A stretch of 61,183 nucleotides of DNA from a virus. This document shows positions 54,501-61,094 of this stretch, in pieces. The translations under genes were made by a program, and so were the position numbers. Location of the stretch: the IMG/VR virus record IMGVR_UViG_3300023179_000113, positions 1 to 61,183 of that record, one strand, 5' to 3'. The notes under the pieces were generated by a model. It was not told the DNA's origin, searched no databases, and saw only the letters and a list, made by a program, of their open reading frames with translations. How positions within the stretch are numbered: position 1 is the stretch's first letter; each line of letters opens with the position of its first letter.

Positions 54501-57500
54501 GTTTAATTATAGATTTAAAGGTTTCTGACCCCACGGACGAAATTCCAACATCTCCAACAATTTCAACATTGATTTCTGGGTAATTAAAAATATGTGTTCC
54601 AGATCCAACAGAATTAAAGTTGACAAATTGTTTCGTATTGTAATAAAAATCTTGATTTGTGGATCCTACACCCACTTGAGACAGTCTAAATTTATCACTA
54701 TCAACTACTGTAACATAATATGAAGTGTTTGTTGTAAGACCATTCACAGCAGTCCCATTAACATTATAAACTACAACTTCTCCTGATTTGTAATCGTGAT
54801 TTTTAATTTCAACAATATTTAATGCTGTACTGATTCCTGAAGACTTTGATGTTCTTTTTTTGTTTTCATATCCACTTCCAGAATTGATAACATTAATAGA
54901 TCCAACTACAGATTTTTTATTGTATGATTGAAGAGTATGATTTCCAACACCATAAGAAGATAAAATGACAGTATTAATTCCAGAAACTGCATCATCTAAG
55001 GTTTTATGTAATTTAACAACATATGGAGAAATAGTAGACACATAATATGAAGAATCTGTTGAGAGACCTCCGACCGCAGTTTGTCCGTTTGTTTTATAAA
55101 TGATTCTTTCAGAATTTCTAAATTTATGATAAGTTCCAAATCCAATTGTTGAAACAGTGCTTCCTATACCAACAAGAGCGGAAGGACTTTCCGAATTAAA
55201 TGACGACTCGTGATCAATGAGTTTCATATTCACACTGGCATTCGCACCAATACCATTTCCTCCAGTTATGTTTATTTTTGGAGTGCTCTGATAATCAAAT
55301 CCAGGATCAATAATTTTAATTTCAGATAGAAATCCTTTTACTGCACAGTAACCAGTAGCTCCATATCCAACAGCATCAGATATAATCAGAGTTGGAGGAG
55401 TAATGACATCATATCCAGATCCAGGTGCAATTACATCAATATTTTGAAGTGCTCCGTAATAAACTAAATCTGATGATTTATAATTTAATATTTCAACACC
55501 ATTAATTAAAATTCCTGTAAATCCTGGATTTGTTGAATATGTTTGACCATCACTTATTGGAGCAGATACTTCTCTTAATAGTTTTTGTGGAAGAAGAGTT
55601 TTTGATTTGAAATTATAAAGTTCAATTTTATTATTACTTACAGATGTTACATCATTCACATATTCAAAATTTGAATAATAAATACTGTCTTTACTATTTG
55701 CAAATTGTATTTTGTTTTGATCAATTCTTTTAACATAATAAATTCCCTTATCAAAGAGTGAACTTATAACAGTTTTTTCTTCTTCTAATGTATCTGGATT
55801 GATAGATGTTTGTATTTCTGGAGTATAATAAACAATATCTCCTGTATAAAATCCGTGATCTTTTGTTGAAGTGATGTTGAATATATTAGTCGATCCAACT
55901 CCAGAAGATGGAAATGTTCCGGAAAATGTTACAGATTTATTGTATAGTTCTAAAGATTGATTATAATATGTGGGTATGGATGAAGAAGCAATCAGTAATT
56001 TTTCATTCAGTTTATATAAATTTTGAACATTTGAATTTATATTTGCTAAATTTGGAAAAGTGTTTGAATTTACTTTTAATAAATTTCTTCTTATAATATA
56101 TTGATCGTTTGAAAGAACTCCCTGCCCAGATATTGAAAATGATGTAGAAGAATCAACATTACTAACCGTAGATAATTTTTCAGATCCACTCGAATTTATA
56201 ATTTTAACAGAGTCTCCAATTTTAAAAATATGTGGAGTTTTAACTGTAATATTGTAGGTATAATCAAAAGTATTTTGTAGAGATATTGAAGTAATTTCAT
56301 ATGATGATGCAATATTTAAAAACCAATTATTGAACAAATAATTGTCTATATCTACACCAAGTGTTCTTATTTGCGCAGTATCTCCGACATGATAATAACG
56401 AGTATCACTGCTAATTGAACAAGATTTAATCACAGAATTAATTCTTACTTTAATTAATTCGTTAGATACATTCGCATATGCATAAGTATTGATTCCAATT
56501 TGAGATTTATCTTCAATGATTCCAACTATTCCAGAACAATCAAAAAATTGAGTCAGTGATTTATGAGAATATGAGACTATTCCTGTGGTATTATCGTTGT
56601 AAGTTACTGAAAGTTCACCACTTTGTGGAAACCCAACTGTGGAATCTACTGATAATGTTGTAGTTCCTGTTGAAACAGATTCAATTAATTGTGTTTTCGA
56701 ATGAACTACAAAGTTTCCATAAATTGCACCATCAACTCTAATATCACGACTATATCCAGAATCTAAACTTAATTTATAATAAGTATTCCCAAGTTCAGAA
56801 ATTACAACTTCAACATCTGCAATTGGTGCATATGCTTTTGAAATATTGTGATATTCATCTTGAAATAATGTTGCATTTAGTAAATTTAATGGATCACCTT
56901 CAATTCTTTCTACAACTAAATCGTCAGTGACTTGGTAATTTGCATCTGATGGTCTAAACAAATAATCTTTTGGTCGAATAATAACAGCACTTTCACCATA
57001 TAATGCATTGAATAGAATTTTAAATGACTCATCAGTTCCTTTACTCAAATAAAAATCCTTTGCCTGCTTGATAAAAAGAGATTGGTTTATATTTGAACTT
57101 AGAGTTCTATTTTCAAGTCCTGGCAATAACTGATATTTTGTTTTAAGTAAAAATTCTTTTAAAAATAAAGAACTTAAGTTTTTAATTACTGCTCCGGATG
57201 TATGTTCTGCCGACTCACTTTCTGAGAAAACTAATTGATCCGGATAATTTTTTTTTGTAAAAGAAGTAATTCCAACAAATCCTCTAACACAACCGGTAAA
57301 GGAACTTGACGTTTTTCCTGTATATGTAATAATTTCATCATCAATTTGCAAAACACCATAAGAATCTGGAAAATCTTCTATTCCAACACCAGTTTGATTT
57401 ATAATAATAGTTGTATCAAAAAATGAAATATCTTGTCCAAGAACTGTAGAATCTGTTTGGTTTGTTAGTTCATCAATTTTTACATATCTATCAATGTTTT

Positions 57501-57645
57501 GAATTAAATCCGCAGGAGATCCTTTAAATTCTTGAGAAATGTAGTATTGTGATAAGAATTCAGAAATTAATGGAAATTCTTCTATTACATAATTTGGAAG
57601 TTGATTTTGTACAATGTTACTAAACTGAATTCTTTTTTCTGTCAT
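45595..57645 (-). CDS. 7: 4016-residue gp7-like baseplate wedge giant
   Basis: Largest gene here, between gp6 and gp8 exactly where T4 has gp7 (1032 residues). N-terminal 'LPNYVIEEFPLISEFLSQYY' and 'IKQAKDFYLSKGTDESFKILFNALYGESAVI' (about 190-220) parallel T4 gp7 'SYDFYSTKGIEASYKFLFKVLYNEEVEI'. 'QDSFYYQNFSYSIKSKIDYDTWNDVVSTLNHTAGF' (about 2430-2465) parallels the T4 'YINRSRSYYVMKIKSNLPSSRWKSDVIRFVHPVGF'. Between and after these lie thousands of residues of beta modules: Gly-Tyr repeats, 'NH.l..GD.v.Y' units, 'IDDEI..Y....RG' units, and a YHYH-like domain (IIGWAYDGNPIYGPYGY, about 1249-1268). No membrane segments. The gp7 role is inferred from place and these two matches. Confidence 0.85.
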   Translation of the reverse strand: MTEKRIQFSNIVQNQLPNYVIEEFPLISEFLSQYYISQEFKGSPADLIQNIDRYVKIDELTNQTDSTVLGQDISFFDTTIIINQTGVGIEDFPDSYGVLQIDDEIITYTGKTSSSFTGCVRGFVGITSFTKKNYPDQLVFSESESAEHTSGAVIKNLSSLFLKEFLLKTKYQLLPGLENRTLSSNINQSLFIKQAKDFYLSKGTDESFKILFNALYGESAVIIRPKDYLFRPSDANYQVTDDLVVERIEGDPLNLLNATLFQDEYHNISKAYAPIADVEVVISELGNTYYKLSLDSGYSRDIRVDGAIYGNFVVHSKTQLIESVSTGTTTLSVDSTVGFPQSGELSVTYNDNTTGIVSYSHKSLTQFFDCSGIVGIIEDKSQIGINTYAYANVSNELIKVRINSVIKSCSISSDTRYYHVGDTAQIRTLGVDIDNYLFNNWFLNIASSYEITSISLQNTFDYTYNITVKTPHIFKIGDSVKIINSSGSEKLSTVSNVDSSTSFSISGQGVLSNDQYIIRRNLLKVNSNTFPNLANINSNVQNLYKLNEKLLIASSSIPTYYNQSLELYNKSVTFSGTFPSSGVGSTNIFNITSTKDHGFYTGDIVYYTPEIQTSINPDTLEEEKTVISSLFDKGIYYVKRIDQNKIQFANSKDSIYYSNFEYVNDVTSVSNNKIELYNFKSKTLLPQKLLREVSAPISDGQTYSTNPGFTGILINGVEILNYKSSDLVYYGALQNIDVIAPGSGYDVITPPTLIISDAVGYGATGYCAVKGFLSEIKIIDPGFDYQSTPKINITGGNGIGANASVNMKLIDHESSFNSESPSALVGIGSTVSTIGFGTYHKFRNSERIIYKTNGQTAVGGLSTDSSYYVSTISPYVVKLHKTLDDAVSGINTVILSSYGVGNHTLQSYNKKSVVGSINVINSGSGYENKKRTSKSSGISTALNIVEIKNHDYKSGEVVVYNVNGTAVNGLTTNTSYYVTVVDSDKFRLSQVGVGSTNQDFYYNTKQFVNFNSVGSGTHIFNYPEINVEIVGDVGISSVGSETFKSIIKPIFRGQITSVHLSDNGIGYGSSEILNYNRQPSITLDSGSNAQLTPIIENGKIVDVIINNSGVNYSSPNISITGSGSGASITPIVQNGAITSVKIINGGIGYSQRSTFITITSSGSSCKFDPKIQTWRVNLFEKYFNNITDDDGILSKGLNKNYQLEYSHLYAPRKLREAVYSVNQNGKVLYGSPDLIKVNNTEQLSTKHSPIIGWAYDGNPIYGPYGYITKQGGVISPMKSGYELNSSQQRPNFPLGFFVEDYTYSEKSDETVLDQNNGRFCVTPEFPNGTYAYFATINYTSSDNSGPFVNYRRPVFPYLIGDAFKSIPNEFNFKTASNQDDLDLNQTNWLRFTTPYNIINGTASYSYLPTPNNLNQTVDVKYALPGSVENIGINSGGNGYKVNNSIVFDESGTRGYGAAANVSRIKGKSVTLVSTATSTINNVEFFSGEEKNSFTIYAENPHNLNNNDVISISGLNTTSTSLQLSSYPIGVTTSKILTLNVGVGTAVATGIVTYFSVTGDLSPTSIRENDIFTVSTEKIKILNVDPLNSRIRVLRQIDGTVGISHTATEILYENPRKLKITTGITTSYDYKLNRQIYFNPSDSVGLGTTAGVGIGTTLTISNPGAGITQIFIPTKTIYLPNHKLETGDILTYSPNTGSSIGVSTNGISTSVTLANQSQVFVAKISEDLIGISTVRVGLGSTGIFVGIASTTRDLSTLFFTGIGTGTYHSFETNYDSIIGNISRNLVTVSTSQTHGLTTEDSVYISVNPSISTTFVVKYNDYNRRLVINSKDFISAGVNTYTSSISIVNHGFINGQKIIHISSSPSGGLQNNQIYYVVIVDNNTLKLSNTYYSATSLIPEIVGITSASSGTLSPINPAIQLYKNSTITFDLSDSSLSYTDQFALYPAFEFKFYRDSNFIEEFTTSKTSNVFEVQKIGTIGVTTTAKVILNVNENTPEKLYYNLIPIYDNNTPQIKREIVIDTLIQDHNELQIQFSKYNGEHQISVATPSSFTYNLPEFPESVSYGSSTSVISYETTSSSAFGPIAKFEIKNRGQNYYSLPGITTIVSVSGSNAILEPSSNSIGKIKKTKISDIGFDFSSDNTVRPTVYLPQIIKVDPLASFASIGISSAGRGYSSAPKLIVIDGKTQNVIPEVDLRYSLGDTQVTILRNTFGINNSLPTILPTENTNGVGINSISFNNSTKSVTVRLSVGFSTANSFPFQVNDKVLIENVSVGVGSTGRGYNSKDYNYNLFTLTSVTPNLGGIGSVSYSLAEFLDTSEIPGNYSSTNSSGRIIPQKYFPTFNPILSKNNFLTGETVTSDSSTGIIENWDPKNNLLTVSSNDNFYSGSIIKGFTSKTQGNITSIERTDSFFETGATSKVEKGWQINAGFLNDNLQKIQDSFYYQNFSYSIKSKIDYDTWNDVVSTLNHTAGFTKFADYQLESSSPQSLSVGISTDLTSFEILNNIVGSANLNCVYDFDLVKENSLQIGNSSFSDEIIFASRILQDYQESVGNRVLSIDDISSQFNSNPRATRYSDIHRFKLSDARVQKYFIYTKDQRYADERQCEFVTLLHNDATGFLNQYAKVYSTNDLGSFDFRIQGTEGILEFYPIKYIINDYNVSIIAYDVKGVLSGVSSANYGGIVNIVGTSGSSVSAGSTCTIVSIANTYTSAKVLVEISASNGQYEFDELNIIHDGSNIQFLEYGQLTNNSTLPYSSAGLGTYNPYFSGSNIIVDFIPNSGLAVTCNTLNISIANTSYTGVGTFDMKYSLLEARTTSIASSTSPIATPVGQYININSDNFDYDCAHFLIQVSDPINNHHQLSEVIVLHNSTDTFITEFANIETASGLGTVGVSRTDTYTKITFTPNPNIEVQVKSFMNALQIADEASDITEIDLTNSSIVTDSNTYEGTERSIKKDFNLQHKNDDIFRRNFDGSDSQIVNVLNNTITIPNHFLVSGEEIVYSHAGAGSTQAIGIATTSFVGIGSTDKLPATVYVVKISNNLIKLASSAQNALKSIPEVLNFTSVGIGSSHTFNATNQNAKVIVAIDNLIQSPVVSSAITSSLSKQLLISENIAYFTGITSFFGGDLIKIDDEIMRIDGVGIGSTNSILLKRPWLGTTVVGHSTGTLITKVFGNYNIVDNTLNFSEAPYGNIPLSSPTNEPDEIDWTGISVSSTFQGRVFLRSGTPNSSDETYSKNYVFDDISNNFNGSEKDFTLTSSGSSVTGISNENAVILINDIFQGPGLNADYTLSENVGITSITFTGTASSVSYDVNASTLPRGGIIVSVGSTGGFGYQPLVSAGATVTVSIAGTISAISIGNSGSGYRPGIQTSIRVGVTTSSTGTPSIQYIGTAAVNNGNIVSIAITNPGTGYTSTNPPEVIIDAPLSYSDIPLVYSASSVSGNGGNATASIVVGQGSSVIDFEITNLGYGYGQEQILTVAIGGTTGIPTTGSASFKEFQLSIQETYTDEFSGWSIGELQVLDNYDALFDGSRTEFPITVSGSLISIRSAPGSPVDVQDVLLIFINDTLQIPGGGYTFNGGSVITFTEAPKSGDTSKILFYRGSGSIDVIERNILETVKEGDDLTIGYDSSIGQPATFQEDERTVTSVTSTNTVDTLPYFGPGNINDSNLLRPVVWCRQTEDKIINEQIIGKSRILYEPLIYPTAYLIQSVGIGSTVIYVDNIRPFFNPINENNVSLNFQKNITLISQEGRVGATATCIVSSGGTVTSIVINDGGVGYTTTPTVSISQPIGFGTTAAQNTALATATISGGVVTGIAVTYSGSGYISTSVPQVLIEPPTFVYEDNAVISYQGDFGIISGISTTSVGVASTGLVFDMLISPNSFLRNSSITGVTTISGIQTGYYFTIYNSNVGRGVTSLNCLGSTVGIGSTFLDNVYQVAAVSIAQTSTIGFGVTYVAKVTVSVSSYNGLSGIGYSNFYGEFSWGKINLSSRSKENLYSAYTNNGFTGISTGSIASRKIPLKYLKYIS
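46190..47620 (-). repeat. Gly-Tyr beta repeats in C-terminal part of the gp7-like giant
   Basis: GSGYRPG, GTGYTST, GYGYGQE, GVGYTTTP and GSGYIST near residues 3355, 3402, 3460, 3765 and 3813, each followed by 'P.V.I' and an Ala/Thr strand. They are of the same kind as the gp14 insert. Confidence 0.75.
53830..53900 (-). other. YHYH-like domain core within the gp7-like giant
   Basis: Encodes 'HSPIIGWAYDGNPIYGPYGY', followed about 70 residues later by 'NNGRFCVTPEFPNGTYAYFATI'. Both are hallmarks of the YHYH domain (PF14240) found in marine bacteria and phages; function unknown. Confidence 0.65.
54190..55430 (-). repeat. Gly-Tyr beta repeats in N-terminal half of the gp7-like giant
   Basis: GSGYDVIT, GFDYQSTP, GSGYENK, GIGYGSSE, GVNYSSP and GIGYSQR near residues 742-1147, with intervening 'NH/DH' units. 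Confidence 0.7.
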
Positions 57646-57646
57646 T

Positions 57647-59572
57647 TTACACTCTTACCAAATTTCCGTTGTTATAACTTGAAGTTACAATATAGTTTGA
57701 TGCCGATGGATCCAATCCAGATGAAATTTCATCAATAACCATTTCAAATATACTATTATTAATATCTAGTTGTAAATATAAATCTTGTAATCCAATCACG
57801 TCATTTGATTGTGGAGTTGTAGAAATTTCAATTATTGATTGACCATCTTTGATTTTTGCAGATGTGATATTAATTGGGTTTAATGTGATAATTCCCTTTA
57901 TATAATCAATTCTTCCGATGCCCCTTTTTACAATCGTTGGATTTACGGAAGAAATATTTGGAATAGTAAACATAAAAATAGAACCAGTACTTCGATTTGT
58001 GTCTGGAATATCAGATATATAAACCTCTTCAGAAATTCCAGATACTCTAAATGCCGTAGATTTAATATTATATCCATTCATACTATTAATATGAAATTGA
58101 TTTCCAAATCCAATTGAATATTCTGCAAAAGAATTCAAAACTACACGTAAGTCTCTTCTCATTTGAATTGTTGTAATATTCGATGTTACTGCATCGTGAC
58201 TATCATCAATAATTTTTAAAAATTTACTATATTTAAATCGAGCACCATATTTGTTAAGTTCTGTAGATTCTGCATATTTAAGAGTATTTGATTGAACAAT
58301 GCTCGATATGTCAGATGCACTTGGTGCTAAATTTGAATTATAGTATACATTCGAAATCACTTCCAAGTAAAGATATTTTAGATCCAAAATTTCAGGAACA
58401 ATTCCTGCAACCGCATATTGTTTCAATTTTAATTTAATATTTTCCTTAATTAAATTTGGTAAAAAATCTCCTGTTCTTGGTTTAATACTAATAAAAACTT
58501 TTCCATACTGTGGAGGAATCAATTCTTCTCCACCAAAAACAGAAATAGATTCTGTCTCCGGATAAATTTTTGCAGGGATTAAAGTTTCATAATCATTAGA
58601 TGTAAGTGCCCGATTTTGAGATGCATAAATTCTAGGTGCAAATTTACGAATCGATTCTACTGGTTCAATCGATTCTCCACCTGAGGATATTAGACCTGTT
58701 GTAAGTAAAGAAATACCCGAAGTAATGTTATATGTAATTGAATTTCGAGTATATGAAAGTCTTCCTGAAAATGTAAATTGACCGATTCCATTTCCACTGT
58801 CACCATTTGATACGATATAAGAAACCTGAATATAATTTCCATCTTCAAGTGCTTTTCCAAAAACACCATCACCAAAAATTAATTCATATCTTTCATCTTC
58901 AATTTCTTGAATATAATAAACCTCTGACTCTGAATTTACATTAAACAAACTATCTTGAAGATTGTATTTAACTGAGATTGTAGAGGTTTCATTTGGTCTT
59001 ACAATTGCAGAAATCAAATCCGTATCAATTCCAGAGTTTGGAAGAATATATCTCTGATTTGGATTTCTTGGATTATATGTAAAATTGCTGGTTAAAAGAA
59101 CTCCCTCATAAATTTTAATTTCATCAAATGATGCAATATTATTAAAAACAGGAACTGTAATATCTTCGAGTATTGAAAATACAAATGATTGATTACCAAA
59201 GGACCCGGAAGTGCTTGCAATTGGTCCTTTGTGCAATGTAAGTGATACTGGAGGTGGAGTGATACTCGAAGTATCTACAAAAAAACTAACTGTCGAGGTT
59301 GCTGCCTTTCTTGACTTTGGAACATATCCAATATTTCTTGCAAGTGAAACAACATTTTCTCGGAGTGTTGCACTATCAATAAAAACTTCATTTGCAACCA
59401 TATTTGCATTATATGAAGTGATATAAGTGTTGTATGCCAAAACATCAAGAATTGTTGAGAGATTGGATCCCTCAAAGTCATAATCCGTAAAGTTGGAATT
59501 GGCTTTTAAGTAGTTTTTAAGAGTTGTCTTAATCTGGTCAAAATCCAGATTCGTAAAATTAACTAGTGGCAT
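57647..59572 (-). CDS. 6: Baseplate wedge protein gp6
   Basis: 641 residues (T4: 660). 'NFTNLDFDQIKTTLKNYLKANSNFTDYDFEGSNLSTILDVLAYNTYITSYNANMVANEVFIDSATLRENVVSLARNIGYVPKSRKAA' is the conserved gp6/GpJ-like N-terminus. 'FAPRIYASQNRALTSNDYETLIPAKIYPETESISVFGGEELIPPQYGKVFISIKPR' is the middle signature. gp6 forms the inner ring linking the wedges around the hub. It is packed between gp25 (8 bases) and gp7 (1 base). Confidence 0.96.
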   Translation of the reverse strand: MPLVNFTNLDFDQIKTTLKNYLKANSNFTDYDFEGSNLSTILDVLAYNTYITSYNANMVANEVFIDSATLRENVVSLARNIGYVPKSRKAATSTVSFFVDTSSITPPPVSLTLHKGPIASTSGSFGNQSFVFSILEDITVPVFNNIASFDEIKIYEGVLLTSNFTYNPRNPNQRYILPNSGIDTDLISAIVRPNETSTISVKYNLQDSLFNVNSESEVYYIQEIEDERYELIFGDGVFGKALEDGNYIQVSYIVSNGDSGNGIGQFTFSGRLSYTRNSITYNITSGISLLTTGLISSGGESIEPVESIRKFAPRIYASQNRALTSNDYETLIPAKIYPETESISVFGGEELIPPQYGKVFISIKPRTGDFLPNLIKENIKLKLKQYAVAGIVPEILDLKYLYLEVISNVYYNSNLAPSASDISSIVQSNTLKYAESTELNKYGARFKYSKFLKIIDDSHDAVTSNITTIQMRRDLRVVLNSFAEYSIGFGNQFHINSMNGYNIKSTAFRVSGISEEVYISDIPDTNRSTGSIFMFTIPNISSVNPTIVKRGIGRIDYIKGIITLNPINITSAKIKDGQSIIEISTTPQSNDVIGLQDLYLQLDINNSIFEMVIDEISSGLDPSASNYIVTSSYNNGNLVRV

Positions 59573-59580
59573 TTACCTAA

Positions 59581-59982
59581 TTACCGAGTAGGTTGCAAAA
59601 CAAATTCAAGTTGCTGAGGCAACACATCTGCACCAATAATTCGATATTGAATTAAAACATCAAATGATGCATTATCATAATCAGGAGTTGTTTGAACATC
59701 AATCAATTCAACTCGTGGTTCATAGTTTGTGATTGAATTTCGTATTTCATCTCGAATGATTGATGCAGAAATTTCATCTACATTTTCAAAAAGAGAATTT
59801 GAAATTCGAGATCCAAAATTTGAATCAAAGAATTTTTCTCCTGGAAGCGTAAATACAATATTACGAACTGAACGAGCAATTGCAGTTTCATTTTTCAGAG
59901 CAATTAAGTCTAGATTCAGGGGATTGACCTGAAAGGACATACTGATGTCTCTGAAACCTTGACTGACTCGCTCTAGAGGCAT
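59581..59982 (-). CDS. 25: Baseplate wedge protein gp25
   Basis: 133 residues (T4: 132). 'FRDISMSFQVNPLNLDLIALKNETAIARSVRNIVFTLPGEKFFDSNFGSRISNSLFENVDE' and 'IRNSITNYEPRVELIDVQTTPDYDNASFDVLIQYRII' are typical of gp25/GpW; the EPR motif near residue 93 is the conserved core. It joins gp6 and gp53 in the wedge and helps start the sheath. An AATAAATA late box lies 21 bases upstream. Confidence 0.97.
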   Translation of the reverse strand: MPLERVSQGFRDISMSFQVNPLNLDLIALKNETAIARSVRNIVFTLPGEKFFDSNFGSRISNSLFENVDEISASIIRDEIRNSITNYEPRVELIDVQTTPDYDNASFDVLIQYRIIGADVLPQQLEFVLQPTR

Positions 59983-60002
59983 TGAATATTATGAATCTAT
60001 AT

Positions 60003-60010
60003 TATTTATT
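60003..60010 (-). promoter_or_regulatory. Late promoter AATAAATA before gp25
   Basis: Minus strand AATAAATA, 21 bases before the gp25 ATG. Probable start of the 25-6-7 transcript. Confidence 0.6.
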
Positions 60011-60012
60011 CA

Positions 60013-60264
60013 CTAAAATTCGGTTAATGGAATGGGTTCGGTTCCATACTCCCAATCATCATAATCATCGTCATTTCGAATTTTTTCGTGAAGTTCTCTT
60101 TGTATTACAAAATCGTGTTTTTTGGGTGTAAGATCATCATTTGAGATCTCACGAAGCATCTTTTGTTTTTTAATTTTCTCTTCCCAACCATATTCGCTGG
60201 AGAGATATGATGTTCCCCATTGGTCTTTCATATAATTTGAGTCCTTATCCACCTTTTTGGTCAT
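60013..60264 (-). CDS. Small charged protein, unknown
   Basis: 83 residues, rich in Lys, Asp and Glu: 'DSNYMKDQWGTSYLSSEYGWEEKIKKQKMLREISNDDLTPKKHDFVIQRELHEKIRNDDDYDDWEYG'. AGGAG lies 7 bases before ATG 60264; the start overlaps the upstream gene by 20 bases. Not recognised. Its place next to gp25 suggests late expression but not necessarily a baseplate role. Confidence 0.7.
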   Translation of the reverse strand: MTKKVDKDSNYMKDQWGTSYLSSEYGWEEKIKKQKMLREISNDDLTPKKHDFVIQRELHEKIRNDDDYDDWEYGTEPIPLTEF

Positions 60265-60940
60265 GAGTTTGCTCCTGATTTGGTAAATCAGAACTTTTTA
60301 CGGGGTTTCTATCCCGAATTTCTTTGATTTCATACATAAAATCGTCTGATGTTTCAATTTTTCGAAGGTTTTCAACAGAATATTCAGTTAAATCAATTTC
60401 ATATCCAGGATTTTTAGTGATCCTATTACGTATCCAAGCATCATCGTACCATAAAATCTTGTTATTTGGATATGCATAAAAGTTTCCATTATCCATTTTA
60501 AAAAAATGAGCACATTTGTGTTCTGGAGTTTCACTAAAGTTTGTATTTAAAGTAGATTTTGATTCCCATGACCAATCAAGAGTGAACATGTAAGTTCCCT
60601 CATTTTTTTTTTCGCGATAATTGATAAGTTCTGCACGTAATCCAGCGAGACGAGAGCGAACCTGAACATCAATATAAGGAGAAAAGCAATCCCACCACAT
60701 ACATTCCTCTAATTTTGGAACTTGTGCATCTGGTTTCCAACAAAATGCATGAATGGGTCTTCTTGTCCAGTTTACTCCGTTCTCTAAAAACGCTTCAAAG
60801 AGGGGTACATGCTTCTCTAAGGATGCTACTGAGTGTACATCGCACAAAGTTACCTCTCCATGTCCTTTTTTATGATTATAAAGAAATTCGTTACGAATAT
60901 AACATGTAATCGTTGGAAGATTGTGATTTAGGTAAGACAT
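60245..60940 (-). CDS. Uncharacterised cyanophage-type protein
   Basis: 231 residues, mixed alpha/beta, rich in Trp, His and Cys: 'ITCYIRNEFLYNHKKGHGEVTLCDVHSVASLEKHVPLFEAFLENGVNWTRRPIHAFCWKP', 'LEECMWWDCFSPYIDVQVRSRLAGLRAEL', 'FTLDWSWESKSTLNTNFSETPEHKCAHFFKMDNGNFYAYPNNKILWYDDAW'. No catalytic motif known to me. It is a first gene after a terminator (61051-61078). No strong ribosome site or late octamer seen upstream, so its expression class is unclear. Confidence 0.75.
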   Translation of the reverse strand: MSYLNHNLPTITCYIRNEFLYNHKKGHGEVTLCDVHSVASLEKHVPLFEAFLENGVNWTRRPIHAFCWKPDAQVPKLEECMWWDCFSPYIDVQVRSRLAGLRAELINYREKKNEGTYMFTLDWSWESKSTLNTNFSETPEHKCAHFFKMDNGNFYAYPNNKILWYDDAWIRNRITKNPGYEIDLTEYSVENLRKIETSDDFMYEIKEIRDRNPVKSSDLPNQEQTHDQKGG

Positions 60941-61050
60941 TTACAGATTTCTTTTTTTTATTCTCTTCAAATTTGCTTCAAGCGAGAAGCGACGGACGCT
61001 CTATTTCAATTCTACAAAGTAAACAAAAGTCTTAACTAGTTATAAGAATT

Positions 61051-61078
61051 AAAAAAACACTTGAAGAGTCTTCAAATG
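61051..61078 (-). terminator. Rho-independent terminator
   Basis: Minus strand: CATTTGAAG, loop ACT, CTTCAAGTG (9-bp stem with one G-T pair), then seven T. It lies 17 bases past the stop at 61095. The rest of 60941-61094 holds no gene I can support. Confidence 0.78.
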
Positions 61079-61094
61079 CCTTGAGAAATATTAT

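Noticed and set aside
45700-57500. CRISPR-like or tandem DNA repeats
   Set aside because: Repeated words are short, irregularly spaced and codon-phased within one open frame; no spacer-repeat order.
61017-61050. Promoter for the 60940 gene (TAGAAT-like box downstream of the terminator)
   Set aside because: No acceptable -35 or late octamer at proper spacing; too weak to list.
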